Source: an uncultured Lachnospiraceae bacterium (GTDB lineage: Bacteria; Bacillota; Clostridia; Lachnospirales; Lachnospiraceae). Taken from it: DNA of 64,000 bases. Below the pieces are notes generated by a model. The model did no database searches and had not been told where the DNA came from. It saw nothing but the letters and a program-made list of their open reading frames with translations. Below are positions 7,993 through 16,558 of this stretch, piece after piece. Both the position numbers and the translations under genes were made by a program. The stretch spans positions 1 through 64,000 of the forward strand of contig CANRPO010000004.1 of NCBI GenBank assembly GCA_947632515.1, read 5' to 3'. Position 1 is the stretch's first letter. The number at the start of each line of letters is the position of its first letter.

Positions 7993-9477
7993 CTATCTCC
8001 TATCGTCACGCCAATTTCTGCTCATCTGCTGATATCGCGCTATAGAGCTTTGATAATATTCATTCAGTCTTTTATATTCTTCATCCAATGCTTTCTTCTC
8101 CAGAATCAGGTCGTCTATTTTTTCGGCAACAATCTGTTTCTTTTCAAACACATAAGCGCTTGGACTGAAGGAGCACGCATTCTGCACGATTTCCTTACAG
8201 CTAATCAGATCCGCCAAACCATCTATGGGTTTTCTGTCTCTTATCGCTGCACTAATTTCTTCCATATCTTTAAAATCCACAACGTGGGAACGCGTATTGA
8301 CAGCTACATGTTTCTTTCCCTCTTTTCCGGAAAGATTCACCATATACACATCATCGCGCTGTCTGCCTTTTCGCAAAACCAGCAAAGCTATCGATGTGTT
8401 AGTGCGCCCGAACGTTCCTCCGGGAAACTCGATCACCATATCGATCAGATTTTCTTCTATAAACAATTGTCTGATCTCAGCCTCATTTCCGCCTCTCGAC
8501 ATTGTCCCCAGCGGCATAAATATGTATCCTCTGCCGTTTTTACTCAAAGAAGCTGCTATATGCCTCGCATATATCCACTGATTTGCCTGCCGGTACTCAG
8601 GCCACCATGCAATACACTCATTCTTATCATCAAGCCACAGTAACCTCTCTGTCGTCGGAAGCATCTGACGATAAAGTGGTGTAAACGCAAACGCATGGTC
8701 ACATCTTCCCCGTATTACCGAAGAATCACACGGCACACAAGGCTGCTCAAACCGCGGGAATATATTTCTTCTGTCTGCCTGTGACATGACTTGTATCATC
8801 TCTATGGCCGCCACATAATTCTGCCTGTTATAATTGAATATGTTTGTGCATTTTTGTCCCGGCGATATAAACGGCAATAAAACCACGCTATCACAAGTAG
8901 CTCCATAACAAATATCCCCTGCTTTTATATCTGTCATCTTCTTTAACAGCATCAAAACTTCTATAGGTATAAGAGCCACGCCGGACAAGCCTGTCCCCGG
9001 CATTTCTCCCACCGAAAGAATGAACTGCACAGCTGCGGTAACATAAATAGAAGAAACAGCTTTGCCTGTGGATACAGGCATTCCGGCCAACACATCAAAA
9101 ACACTTTGCAATATTGTTCTGTCTTTTTCTATTCCGCATTCCACTAATTCCCGGTATATTCGTTCGCCCCATTCAGGATAATAGCAAATTGATCCAAGTG
9201 CCTCAAGATAGTCTCTAAGTTGTCCTAACGGCATCTCATTTTGTATTAAATGACACAAAACCTTAAATTGCAGAATATCAGGAATCTCAATCGGCGGATT
9301 ATCCATTTCACTGAAACATTTTATCATAAGGCTCAATATTCCAAAGGTCACGATTGTCCGAAGATCTTTATCGGGCGCTTGTATATAAATCAGACTATTA
9401 TACAGCATTTTCCCCATATCAATCCCGACTTCATACGCTTTCCATTCCATATATTCGCTTTTTGTTTCATGCGCCAC
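7993..9477 (-). CDS. HsdM-like protein with degenerate N6-methyltransferase motifs
   Basis: The 494-residue protein has the architecture of a type I DNA methyltransferase subunit: a helical N-terminus, a Rossmann-like middle with PIEVLMLLKK, then RGGNEAEIRQLFIEENLIDMVIEFPGGTFG and SIALLVLRKG, and a C-terminal coiled coil (~450-485). The SAM-binding motif I (normally DPACGSG) reads YGATCDSV at 191-198, and the catalytic NPPF/Y reads FTPLY at 265-269. Both changes should abolish methylation, yet the frame is intact. It starts with GTG nine bases after AGGAGG and overlaps the upstream HsdS-like gene by 11 bp. No HsdR is present in the window. Confidence 0.82.
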   Translation of the reverse strand: MAHETKSEYMEWKAYEVGIDMGKMLYNSLIYIQAPDKDLRTIVTFGILSLMIKCFSEMDNPPIEIPDILQFKVLCHLIQNEMPLGQLRDYLEALGSICYYPEWGERIYRELVECGIEKDRTILQSVFDVLAGMPVSTGKAVSSIYVTAAVQFILSVGEMPGTGLSGVALIPIEVLMLLKKMTDIKAGDICYGATCDSVVLLPFISPGQKCTNIFNYNRQNYVAAIEMIQVMSQADRRNIFPRFEQPCVPCDSSVIRGRCDHAFAFTPLYRQMLPTTERLLWLDDKNECIAWWPEYRQANQWIYARHIAASLSKNGRGYIFMPLGTMSRGGNEAEIRQLFIEENLIDMVIEFPGGTFGRTNTSIALLVLRKGRQRDDVYMVNLSGKEGKKHVAVNTRSHVVDFKDMEEISAAIRDRKPIDGLADLISCKEIVQNACSFSPSAYVFEKKQIVAEKIDDLILEKKALDEEYKRLNEYYQSSIARYQQMSRNWRDDRR

Positions 9478-10075
9478 GTCTTATAACCTCCTGAATAGCC
9501 ATCTGTATGATCGCGTCACTTGTTCTCTGCTGAACGCGCACATACTCTTCATATATCGCTTTTTTCTGACAGGAATACCAATAGGCGTCTCCAATCAATA
9601 TCTGTTCTGCCATCGTTGGCAGCAAAAGTTCCAGCGACTGTAATGCATGTTGGCGGATCATCGATGCCGCCGAGGCATTGACGCCCATAAGCAGCTGCTC
9701 TCTGACATGATCCGAGTTGAGATATCCAGATAAAAATCTGGGATATACCGTATCTGTTTTAATTCCCCTAAGCAACCCGCAATAGCTTGGGATCAGAAGT
9801 CCTTCGTCTTTTTTTTCCAGCAATGCACAGTCATACGGTGATGACAGCTTGATGACAATATCTCCCTCTTTTGTAATTTTATTTTCAAAAGGTTCCTTTT
9901 TTAGCACTGCCATCCCTAAATCAGACTGATGCACTACACCTCCTGATATAGCCCCCGGAGTCAACACCGATATACTTCTTTTATTTTCACATTCTTCGTT
10001 CTTTGCACAGACAACCCTGTTCATAATCTGGCCTGTCGCAATTTCTTTCACAACATCTTTCATCAATAATCTCAT
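9467..10075 (-). CDS. HsdS-like specificity subunit, half length
   Basis: At 202 residues this is about half of a normal type I specificity subunit, with one target-recognition-like region (IVIKLSSPYDCALLEK, GLLIPSYCGLLRG, PRFLSGYLNSDHVREQL) and one helical spacer at the C-terminus. HsdS half-subunits can act as dimers. It is the first gene of a three-gene operon with its own consensus promoter and overlaps the HsdM-like gene. In complete systems HsdS directs HsdM to a bipartite DNA site; here the partner looks catalytically dead, so DNA or another target may simply be bound. Confidence 0.78.
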   Translation of the reverse strand: MRLLMKDVVKEIATGQIMNRVVCAKNEECENKRSISVLTPGAISGGVVHQSDLGMAVLKKEPFENKITKEGDIVIKLSSPYDCALLEKKDEGLLIPSYCGLLRGIKTDTVYPRFLSGYLNSDHVREQLLMGVNASAASMIRQHALQSLELLLPTMAEQILIGDAYWYSCQKKAIYEEYVRVQQRTSDAIIQMAIQEVIRRGA

Positions 10076-10112
10076 CTGCCCTGTCGTCCCTTCTCCTCAC
10101 GTCTTTTACCTA

Positions 10113-10141
10113 ATTATATATTGCGCTTTGCACATTGTCAA
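10113..10141 (-). promoter_or_regulatory. Consensus sigma-A promoter of the HsdS/HsdM/DUF3800 operon
   Basis: Read on the minus strand, TTGACA lies at 10136-10141 and TATAAT at 10113-10118, with exactly 17 bp between them. The -10 box ends about 37 bp upstream of the HsdS-like start. Confidence 0.85.
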
Positions 10142-10194
10142 CCTATCTTTATTTATCCCAGATATATTTTATATGTACATTTTATGAATGGGTA

Positions 10195-10227
10195 TAAAAA
10201 GGACTGTCGCCTGATTGCAACAGTCCT
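10195..10227 (-). terminator. Rho-independent terminator after blaR1
   Basis: AGGACTGT/ACAGTCCT arms of 8 bp (10200-10207 and 10220-10227) with a 12-nt loop are followed on the minus strand by CTTTTTAT. It lies about 75 bp past the blaR1-like stop. Confidence 0.8.
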
Positions 10228-10302
10228 CTTTACTTAATTATAATGTCATTATATCGAAATCGGTAGAAGTGCAAGGAAAAACAGATATTTCCTGTTTCGC
10301 CC

Positions 10303-12147
10303 TCAATACCCCGACCAGAATCCCGGGACGACCCAGACCTCCCGATTAGCGAAATCCCCATTCCGCATCACAGCGTCATCCGCCTCTCCGTCCGCGTCAT
10401 GGTCCGGCTCATCCGTCTCCGGGTTCTCCTGCCTCTCATAAGCCCGGTTCTCCTCCGTCGCAAAAGCCTCCGTCGCGCCGTCAAAATTTGCATCGTAGGC
10501 GGGAATGCGGACCTGACTGCCGTCCGCAAAGGTATAGACCACGACCGTGTCTCCGCCCGAGCTGCGGTACTCCGGCGTACTCTCGCCGCCCGTCAGATTC
10601 AGTATCCACGGCACCGCCGTCTGCGGCTCTCTGTAGACCGCATTGCGGTCCGCGCCGCCCGTTTCCTCATCCTGTGCCGTCTGCTCATTGATCGCCTCCA
10701 CGAACCCGCGCCGCACATAGTCCGCACAGCCGTACCCTTCCCAGTCCGGCCAATAGTACGCCTCTTTAAACTGCTCCGCCGTGGAGATGCTGTCCAGCCA
10801 GGTGAGCTCGCTGTCCGCCGCCCGCCAGCCTTCCTCCGTCTCCTGCAGAGTGAGCCGCTCCTTCCACACCGCGATATGCGGATCGGAAGTCCAGGCATAG
10901 TACCAGATGTCCGCCTGCGCGCTGTCCCGTCCGGCCGCCAGCCTTCCGGCTCCCGTATTGCCGCCCTCCTCTATCACAAAACGGTACTCGTCCGGCCACG
11001 GGCTGGAAAAGCCGAAAGTATACCCGCCCTCCGTTTTCTCCAACTCTCCGATATTGGCATAAGCCGCCGTCTCATCGGTGTACAATCCCACAAGCGCGTC
11101 CCCGTCTCTGGCGCAGAACGCCTCGGCGTACGCCGTGACGAACTGCCTCTGTTCCTCCTCCGCCGCCTCGTCTCTGCGCGCCGGATTCACTGCCAGACCC
11201 AACAGGACTGCGCACAAAAGAAGTGACATCAATGTCACCGCAGCGGCCGTCCTCTTTTTACAGTGTAAAAGGTGTCTGATCCTGCCTTTCACCGCGTTCT
11301 CCCCGAAAGCAATCGGGCAGCCGCCCCTGTTTACGCCCGCGCAGGAGAGGGATAAAAGCGCCTCGGAATACTCTCTGCGCACCCCGTAGCCGAGCCGTGC
11401 CAGCACCGCCTCGTCGCAGGACATCTCCATATCCGCCTCCGCCAGCCTGTATGCCAGCCATACAAAAGGGTTGAACCAGTGCAGACACACAGCGCCCCAG
11501 GCCAGCAGTTTCCACAGATAGTCTCTGCGCGTGATGTGAACGCGCTCGTGCGCCAGCACAAGCTGCCGCTCCCCGTCTTCCATTCCCATCGGCAGATAAA
11601 TGCGCGGCCTGAGAACGCCAAACACAAAAGGTGTGTCGAATCCCGCCGCCTCATAGACACCGTTCCCCGCCAGAACCGCCCGCGACAGCCGTCTGCGAAG
11701 ACGAAATGCCGACCACAGACTGTACAGCGCGGCCACGGCCACACCAGCAAGCCACAGGATGCCTCCTACCGTAAAGATCTTCCGCACCGTCCACTCCCCC
11801 GCCGTATCGTTTTGCGACGGCCGTTCCCTGTCTGCTCCGACCGCGGCCTCCTCTTCCATGATCGTTTCCCCACGCTCCGATTCCGCTCCACTCCACAGCG
11901 CGGCAGCTTTCCCGCCATAATCCTGCGTTTCATAGGAAAAGGGCGCGGGATCCACTCTGAGAAGGCTGAAAGCGCCTGTCACCGTGACCGGACACAGAAG
12001 ACGGAACAGCACGACGCTCCACAGCAGATACGAAAATATCTTAGGCTGTCCGCGCAGCAAAAACCGCAGCAGTACCACCGCCGCAATGCAGTATGTGGCC
12101 GTGAGACTCATATTGCAGATCTTCATAAAAATCATACCGATGTTCAT
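10303..12147 (-). CDS. BlaR1/MecR1-type M56 metallopeptidase sensor
   Basis: The 614-residue membrane protein has N-terminal helices, then the M56 zinc site LAHERVHITRRDYLW (HExxH) and the downstream EADMEMSCDEAVL, followed by another helix near residue 300. The C-terminal half is extracytoplasmic and does not resemble the penicillin-binding sensor of BlaR1; it contains an NTF2-like stretch (FVTAYAEAFCARDGDALVGLY) and an acidic region. Family members sense a ligand outside the cell and trigger cleavage of a BlaI-type repressor. Its ATG overlaps the blaI stop as ATGA, so the two are coupled. The ligand is unknown. Confidence 0.9.
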   Translation of the reverse strand: MNIGMIFMKICNMSLTATYCIAAVVLLRFLLRGQPKIFSYLLWSVVLFRLLCPVTVTGAFSLLRVDPAPFSYETQDYGGKAAALWSGAESERGETIMEEEAAVGADRERPSQNDTAGEWTVRKIFTVGGILWLAGVAVAALYSLWSAFRLRRRLSRAVLAGNGVYEAAGFDTPFVFGVLRPRIYLPMGMEDGERQLVLAHERVHITRRDYLWKLLAWGAVCLHWFNPFVWLAYRLAEADMEMSCDEAVLARLGYGVRREYSEALLSLSCAGVNRGGCPIAFGENAVKGRIRHLLHCKKRTAAAVTLMSLLLCAVLLGLAVNPARRDEAAEEEQRQFVTAYAEAFCARDGDALVGLYTDETAAYANIGELEKTEGGYTFGFSSPWPDEYRFVIEEGGNTGAGRLAAGRDSAQADIWYYAWTSDPHIAVWKERLTLQETEEGWRAADSELTWLDSISTAEQFKEAYYWPDWEGYGCADYVRRGFVEAINEQTAQDEETGGADRNAVYREPQTAVPWILNLTGGESTPEYRSSGGDTVVVYTFADGSQVRIPAYDANFDGATEAFATEENRAYERQENPETDEPDHDADGEADDAVMRNGDFANREVWVVPGFWSGY

Positions 12148-12512
12148 CGCTGTTCCTCCGTGAAATTGTCTATCAACTCTTTGATCTCCGCCGCCTGTTT
12201 CGGCGACAGCTTTTTCCCGCCCATAAAAGCCGTCAGAAAACGCGGGATCGAACCGCCGAAGGAATCCTCCACGAACTCCCTGCTCTTATGGCCGTAAAAT
12301 TCCTCCCTTGTGATCAGCGACGTCACCGTGGCATTCTCATTCTGAAAAATCCCCCTGTCGCACAGTTTCTTGAGCACCGTGTAGGTAGTTGACTTCTTCC
12401 ACGCAAATTCCTTCTCACACAGTTTCACAAGCTCCGGCGAGGCGATCGGTTCTCTCTCCCAGATCAAATCCGCGAAACGCGCCTCCAGCTTGGCCAGTCT
12501 GTACTCTTTCAT
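12144..12512 (-). CDS. BlaI/MecI-family winged-helix repressor
   Basis: A 122-residue repressor with the BlaI/MecI/CopY pattern: LAKLEARFADLIWEREPIASPELVKLC, then WKKSTTYTVLKKLCDRGIF (recognition helix), and a C-terminal dimerisation region (KLSPKQAAEIKELIDNF). The VTSLITREEFY segment is where BlaR1-type proteases cut in relatives. ATG 12512 follows an AAGGAAGG site; the frame runs further upstream through the operators and is not coding there. It is translationally coupled to the M56 sensor gene and is probably autoregulated through the two upstream dyads. Confidence 0.92.
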   Translation of the reverse strand: MKEYRLAKLEARFADLIWEREPIASPELVKLCEKEFAWKKSTTYTVLKKLCDRGIFQNENATVTSLITREEFYGHKSREFVEDSFGGSIPRFLTAFMGGKKLSPKQAAEIKELIDNFTEEQR

Positions 12513-12549
12513 TATACCCTTCCTTTCCAAAACGTCTTTTTGCCCCGTC

Positions 12550-12611
12550 AGTCTATTGCCGATAGACTCGTGCTCCATATGTAGTCTATCACCTATAGAC
12601 CGGTATGTCAA
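12550..12611 (-). promoter_or_regulatory. blaI promoter with two BlaI-type operators
   Basis: Two dyads share GTCTAT-N5-ATAGAC: 12550-12568 and 12584-12600, with centres 33 bp apart. A minus-strand promoter runs TTGACA (12606-12611), 17 bp, TAGACT, so the upstream operator covers the spacer and -10 region. This fits autorepression by BlaI. Confidence 0.82.
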
Positions 12612-12673
12612 TAAAAAATCCGCCGACTTGACCATAAATGAACGTGCAGGCACGTCGGCGACGGTCTCCCATT

Positions 12674-15319
12674 TTATTCAACCGTTTCAATCGACTCAAC
12701 AATATTCATTTTGCCAATCGAGCGCAGGGGGATTGCCGTTGCAATGAGGCAGGCTGCAATAGAGACAAGGGCAGCTTCGCCAATTGTTACTATCGGGATC
12801 TCGACAAGCTGAAGACGGCCCGTATCCGCCGCCCCCACAAATATCACGCAAATATATCCTGCCATCGCACCAATAACAGACGCAAAAATACCCGTAGTAC
12901 GCCCCTTCCCACAGGAAAGTCTTATACAAGCTCTTTGCGCTCATGCCAATGGCTCTCTGCATACCAATCTCAGAAACACGGGTATGAATGCTGCTGTAAA
13001 CCGTATTGATAATATTGAGAATGCCAATCACGCCGACAAAGAGGATCAATGAAAGGCACAGCATCCGAATCTGCTCAAAGCTCTCTTCCATCTGCGCGTC
13101 AAACATACGGTAAGAAAGCCAATGCGTACCCGGATTATCCGCACACCAATCATCCAGCCAACTTTCAAAAGCCTCCGCATCAACGTTTTCTTTCAGTATT
13201 GGATAAATCTCCGAAAAGTTATTGTTGCCGACAATGGAGTTGTAAACACTGTCTACTGCGATAACCTGCACCCCCATTCGTATAGCCGGCATTATTGATC
13301 ATAACGGGGCCGTCTGCTATCCCGGCCACACGCATTGGGACGCCATTAAAGGTAATCGTATCATTAAGATGTATGACGGTTTGCGGCACTTCCTCATTTC
13401 CAACAGAAAACCGGATCGGATTTTTGACAAGACAAGCCGTGCCGGCCGGCAGATCGGCCTTATCCTGCTCTGACAGATCAGAAACACACGAAAGCAGACG
13501 GGTTTCATCCAAACCGGCTATTTGCATCGTCTCGTAGGATCGGACAATAAGATCGGTATCAAAGGGCGCCTTATTCAGAGGATGAACAGGTACGCTGCCG
13601 TCAAAGTTATCTGCATCTATGTCCATATAGACAGATAATTTCATTGTTGACAGACTTTCTACCAAATCGTTTTCCCGCATAGCATTGACAGCTCTTTCGC
13701 TTATTCCTATTGTCTCATTCGTAACGGCATAGTCCCCAATACGGCTATCCCTCATATCGGCGCCGGCGTCAAGCAGTCCCGTAAAACTTTGCAGCGCAAC
13801 AAAAACGGTAATGCTCATGACCAGGGATAAAATCGTTATAATTGTTCTGCTGCGTCCGCGTTTCAAACTGAGCCGTGCATAATAGGCCTCGAAGTTGCGG
13901 ATCTTCCTGTTTTTCTTTACTCTCCTCCTGATTTTTACTGCCGGCCCGGACATAGCAACAGTCGGAGATACCCGTGATGCATACCGCGCCGCAGGGAAAG
14001 CGGCGGCCATGGCAAAGATCAGTGTGATTGCAGCGCTGATAAGCAGGGACGAAATGCCGCCGGTATCTGCAGCGTTGATTGCCGCATTCAATTCTTCGGC
14101 GCTATTTGCCATAAACAGATCCGGGCTTAAGATTCCCGTAGCCGCGATCAACACGCCTTTCGCAGAAAGAGCGCCTGACAATAGTCCAAACGGAATACCG
14201 ATCCCACATAGAATAAGCAGCTGCAGAGAAACAAGGCGGTAGATCTGCCCCCGCTCTCCACCTATTGCACGTAGCGTACCATATTCTTTGATCCGCCTCG
14301 CAATGGATATTTTCAGGATGTTGTAAATAACCAAGCCCGCTGCAAATAGTACCAGCATGCCTACAAGCGCACAGGCGAAGAACATAAACGGGAAACCGCT
14401 TGCCGTGTCAGAACTTCCCTCGCCGTTATATGAAATCCCAAGTGCGTCAAGTAATACCCGGTTATACCGGATATAACACTCGTCCAAGTCCGATTGAGCG
14501 GCGAGATCATCTATGGTTTTTTGAAAATCGGTTTTACTATGAGTCTTAAAATTGGTTGCGTAACGCAAGTATTCGTCCGGCAGGAGCTTTTCTGCCGTCC
14601 CATTGCCAACCATGCCGTCAACAATTCCCGTAGAGTAGCCTAAATAGTTGTCCTCCAAAACACCGGTCAGGATGAAATCAGCGGAATATCCATAGGACGG
14701 TACCGAGCCGTCCCTCACGCGCGCAGTAAGGTCAAGCGAAATCCTATCACCGACAGAGGCGTTCAGACCAAGATAGGTCAGTGCCCCCTCCGGCAGCGCA
14801 ATTTCATTTTCCTTTTCCGGCAAGTTCCCTTCCCGCACCGTTCCCATCTCTGAAAACCATGAGTTCGTCTCACCGTGATATTCCCTCAAATCAAAGACCC
14901 CGCAGCAAGCTGACGGGGTATCAAACTTGCAACGCAGCAAGCTGCGGGGTATTTGACCCTCGCGGCATTCGCCAAATGCTCGTGCAAGCACGGCACTTGG
15001 CTCATTGCTCGCGGAAATAAAGCGTTAAGCTGCTGTTGCCAAGCGGCATATCCCCAACATTCAGAATATCGCAGACATCATAAAGGCGATCATCCCCATG
15101 CAGCTTTTCCGCCTGTTCCAGGGTTAATTGATGAAAGGTTGCGTAACGGTTTCCATTAAGTCCCTCCGCCTGCTCAATTCGAATAGATTGTAAGACACCG
15201 ATGGACTCGCCGATCACTGTTGTCATAGCGGTGGACATGACAACAGCTATCAAAATAAGGATTGCCGTCAACTTTTGCGCTTTTAACTCTTTCCATGCAA
15301 GAGCCGAATAGGATTTCAT
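12674..15319 (-). pseudogene. FtsX-like ABC transporter permease, broken by a repeat insertion and two frameshifts
   Basis: The pieces read in order as one ~840-residue MacB/FtsX-type permease. 15002-15319 is the N-terminus (SALAWKELKAQKLTAILILI). Then come an inserted 133-bp repeat, the large middle part with helices and a second KRGRSRTIITILSLV entry helix, and two C-terminal pieces in other frames. The first frame change is near the GGGGG run around 13275; the second is near 12885, where GIFASVIGA would be restored by removing one base. The ATG overlaps the ATPase gene stop (ATGA). A repeat insertion plus two shifts indicates a non-functional gene, though homopolymer errors could explain the shifts. 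Confidence 0.85.
14889..15021 (+). repeat. Repeat family A, copy 1 (inside the permease pseudogene)
   Basis: A 133-bp structured element almost identical to 24335-24467. It begins AATCAAA-ACCCCGCAGCAAG and ends GCTCGCGGAAATAAA. It carries two hairpin regions, one with arms around ACCCCG/CGGGGT and one with GCCAA/TTGGC inside CGCGG arms. Read on the minus strand it encodes ARAFGECREGQIPRSLLRC. Confidence 0.9.
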
Positions 15320-15990
15320 TTCGCTGTCACCTCCGAAAGAATACCGTCAACGATAGTAAAACGGCAGACTGCCATCTCCGCAATATGCGGATCATGCGTG
15401 ATGATAACAAGGGTTTTGTTCATTTTTGCCCGCAGACCGCAGAGCATTTCCATCACCTCACCGCCGCTTTTACTGTCGAGGTTTCCGGTCGGCTCGTCGG
15501 CAAAAATAATATCCGGCTTTGCGATCAGTGCGCGGGCAATAGCGACACGCTGTTTCTGGCCGCCGGAAAGCTGGTGCGGCAAATGAGTCAATCTTGCGTG
15601 TATTCCCAAATAGCCTGTAAGATCATGCAGATAGGATTCGTCGGGCCGCTGCTTGTCCAAAAGTAACGGCATGATGATATTCTCCTGTGCAGAGAGTACC
15701 GGGAGCAGATTGAATTGCTGGAAGATAAAACCGATTTTCCTGCGGCGGAAGGCAGATAATTCCCTATCGTTCCCATGGTGAATGTCCGTATCTCCATACA
15801 ACACCTGCCCGGAAGTAGGGACGTCTAAACCGCTGATAATATGAAGCAGGGTGCTTTTTCCACTGCCGGACGGCCCCATGATAGAGATAAAATCTCCCTC
15901 GTTGATTGTAATCGTGGCGCGATTCAGTGCGACAACTTTATTTTCACCCGCACCATAGATTTTTGAAATGTCTTTGACTTGAATGTGCAT
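15316..15990 (-). CDS. ABC transporter ATP-binding protein (MacB/BceA type)
   Basis: A 224-residue ATPase, full length for the MacB/LolD/BceA class. It has GPSGSGKSTLLHIISGLD (Walker A), FQQFNLLPVLSAQEN (Q-loop), LSGGQKQRVAIARAL (signature), DIIFADEPTGNLDS (Walker B) and IITHDPHIAEMA (H-loop). Its partner permease immediately downstream is a pseudogene, and a nearby two-component system is deleted to a scar. Together these suggest a former antimicrobial-peptide resistance or export module now in decay. AAGGAGA precedes the ATG. Confidence 0.93.
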   Translation of the reverse strand: MHIQVKDISKIYGAGENKVVALNRATITINEGDFISIMGPSGSGKSTLLHIISGLDVPTSGQVLYGDTDIHHGNDRELSAFRRRKIGFIFQQFNLLPVLSAQENIIMPLLLDKQRPDESYLHDLTGYLGIHARLTHLPHQLSGGQKQRVAIARALIAKPDIIFADEPTGNLDSKSGGEVMEMLCGLRAKMNKTLVIITHDPHIAEMAVCRFTIVDGILSEVTAK

Positions 15991-16060
15991 AAAAAAACGC
16001 TCTCCTTAATCCGTATGATAAGAAGAGTGTAGCGGACAAATCTCAAGAAACGCTCAAGAT

Positions 16061-16274
16061 TTATGAAATTTTCAAAATTGCACTGACCGATGCGCCTGAC
16101 GCACAATTTTTGATTTCCACACAGCCGCCATGCTTTCGACAGAGGAGATCACAGAGATACAGCCCCATGCCAAAATGCTCTGCGTCCTCATTCCCTTTTT
16201 GAAAAGGCTGTATTCCGTTTTTTAGAAGTCCGGCCGGAAAATTCGTCATCTGCGATCAAGATTTTTTCATTCAT
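16061..16274 (-). pseudogene. Deletion scar of a two-component system
   Basis: ATG 16274, with a GGGAGG site, begins MNEKILIADDE, the N-terminus of a response regulator receiver domain, but the frame stops at 16188. From inside this stretch, in another frame, runs the C-terminus of a histidine kinase ATPase domain (QPFQKGNEDAEHFGMGLYLC, G-box GMGLYLCDLLCRKHGG) ending at 16061. A deletion has joined the first ~11 codons of the regulator gene to the last ~60 codons of the kinase gene. Confidence 0.75.
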
Positions 16275-16296
16275 TCAGAACCTCCCTTCGTAAAAA

Positions 16297-16428
16297 ATAT
16301 TATACCATATCAGCAGGAAATCAAGCGCGAGCAAAGCGAGCATTTGATTTCACCTGATATGGTAACGACAGAATCTTTGAGTGCGCAGCACGACGGCTGC
16401 GCAGCAGACGGATTCCGGAGTCTATTAT
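16297..16428 (+). repeat. Repeat family B, copy 1
   Basis: A 132-bp element that matches 32917-33048 in the opposite orientation with about two mismatches. It contains a long imperfect dyad from ACCATATCAG to CTGATATGGT, and a second hairpin with TGCGCAGC/GCTGCGCA arms inside GAATC/GATTC. It has no coding capacity that I recognise. It lies between the two-component scar and a 35-codon ORF. Confidence 0.9.
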
Positions 16429-16429
16429 C

Positions 16430-16537
16430 TCATATAAATCTCAAGAATTTCTCAACTTTTTCAATCGAGCCATAGCTTTTCAGGCTCTCCATTCCTTTGT
16501 AAAACTGACTGTAATTCTGATTGATAATGGATAACAT
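16430..16537 (-). CDS. 35-residue small ORF downstream of abiEii
   Basis: The frame begins MLSIINQNYSQFY and ends EKVEKFLRFI. It has a strong site (GGAGG seven bases before ATG) and starts 22 bases after the abiEii stop. It ends two bases beyond repeat B copy 1, so it may be the 5' remnant of a longer gene cut by the repeat or by the neighbouring deletion. I do not recognise it. Confidence 0.45.
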   Translation of the reverse strand: MLSIINQNYSQFYKGMESLKSYGSIEKVEKFLRFI

Positions 16538-16558
16538 ATCTGTTTCCTCCCTGTCCCT

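Noticed and set aside
7198..10075. Complete type I restriction-modification system
   Set aside because: There is no HsdR, HsdS is half length, and the HsdM-like protein lacks both methyltransferase motifs.
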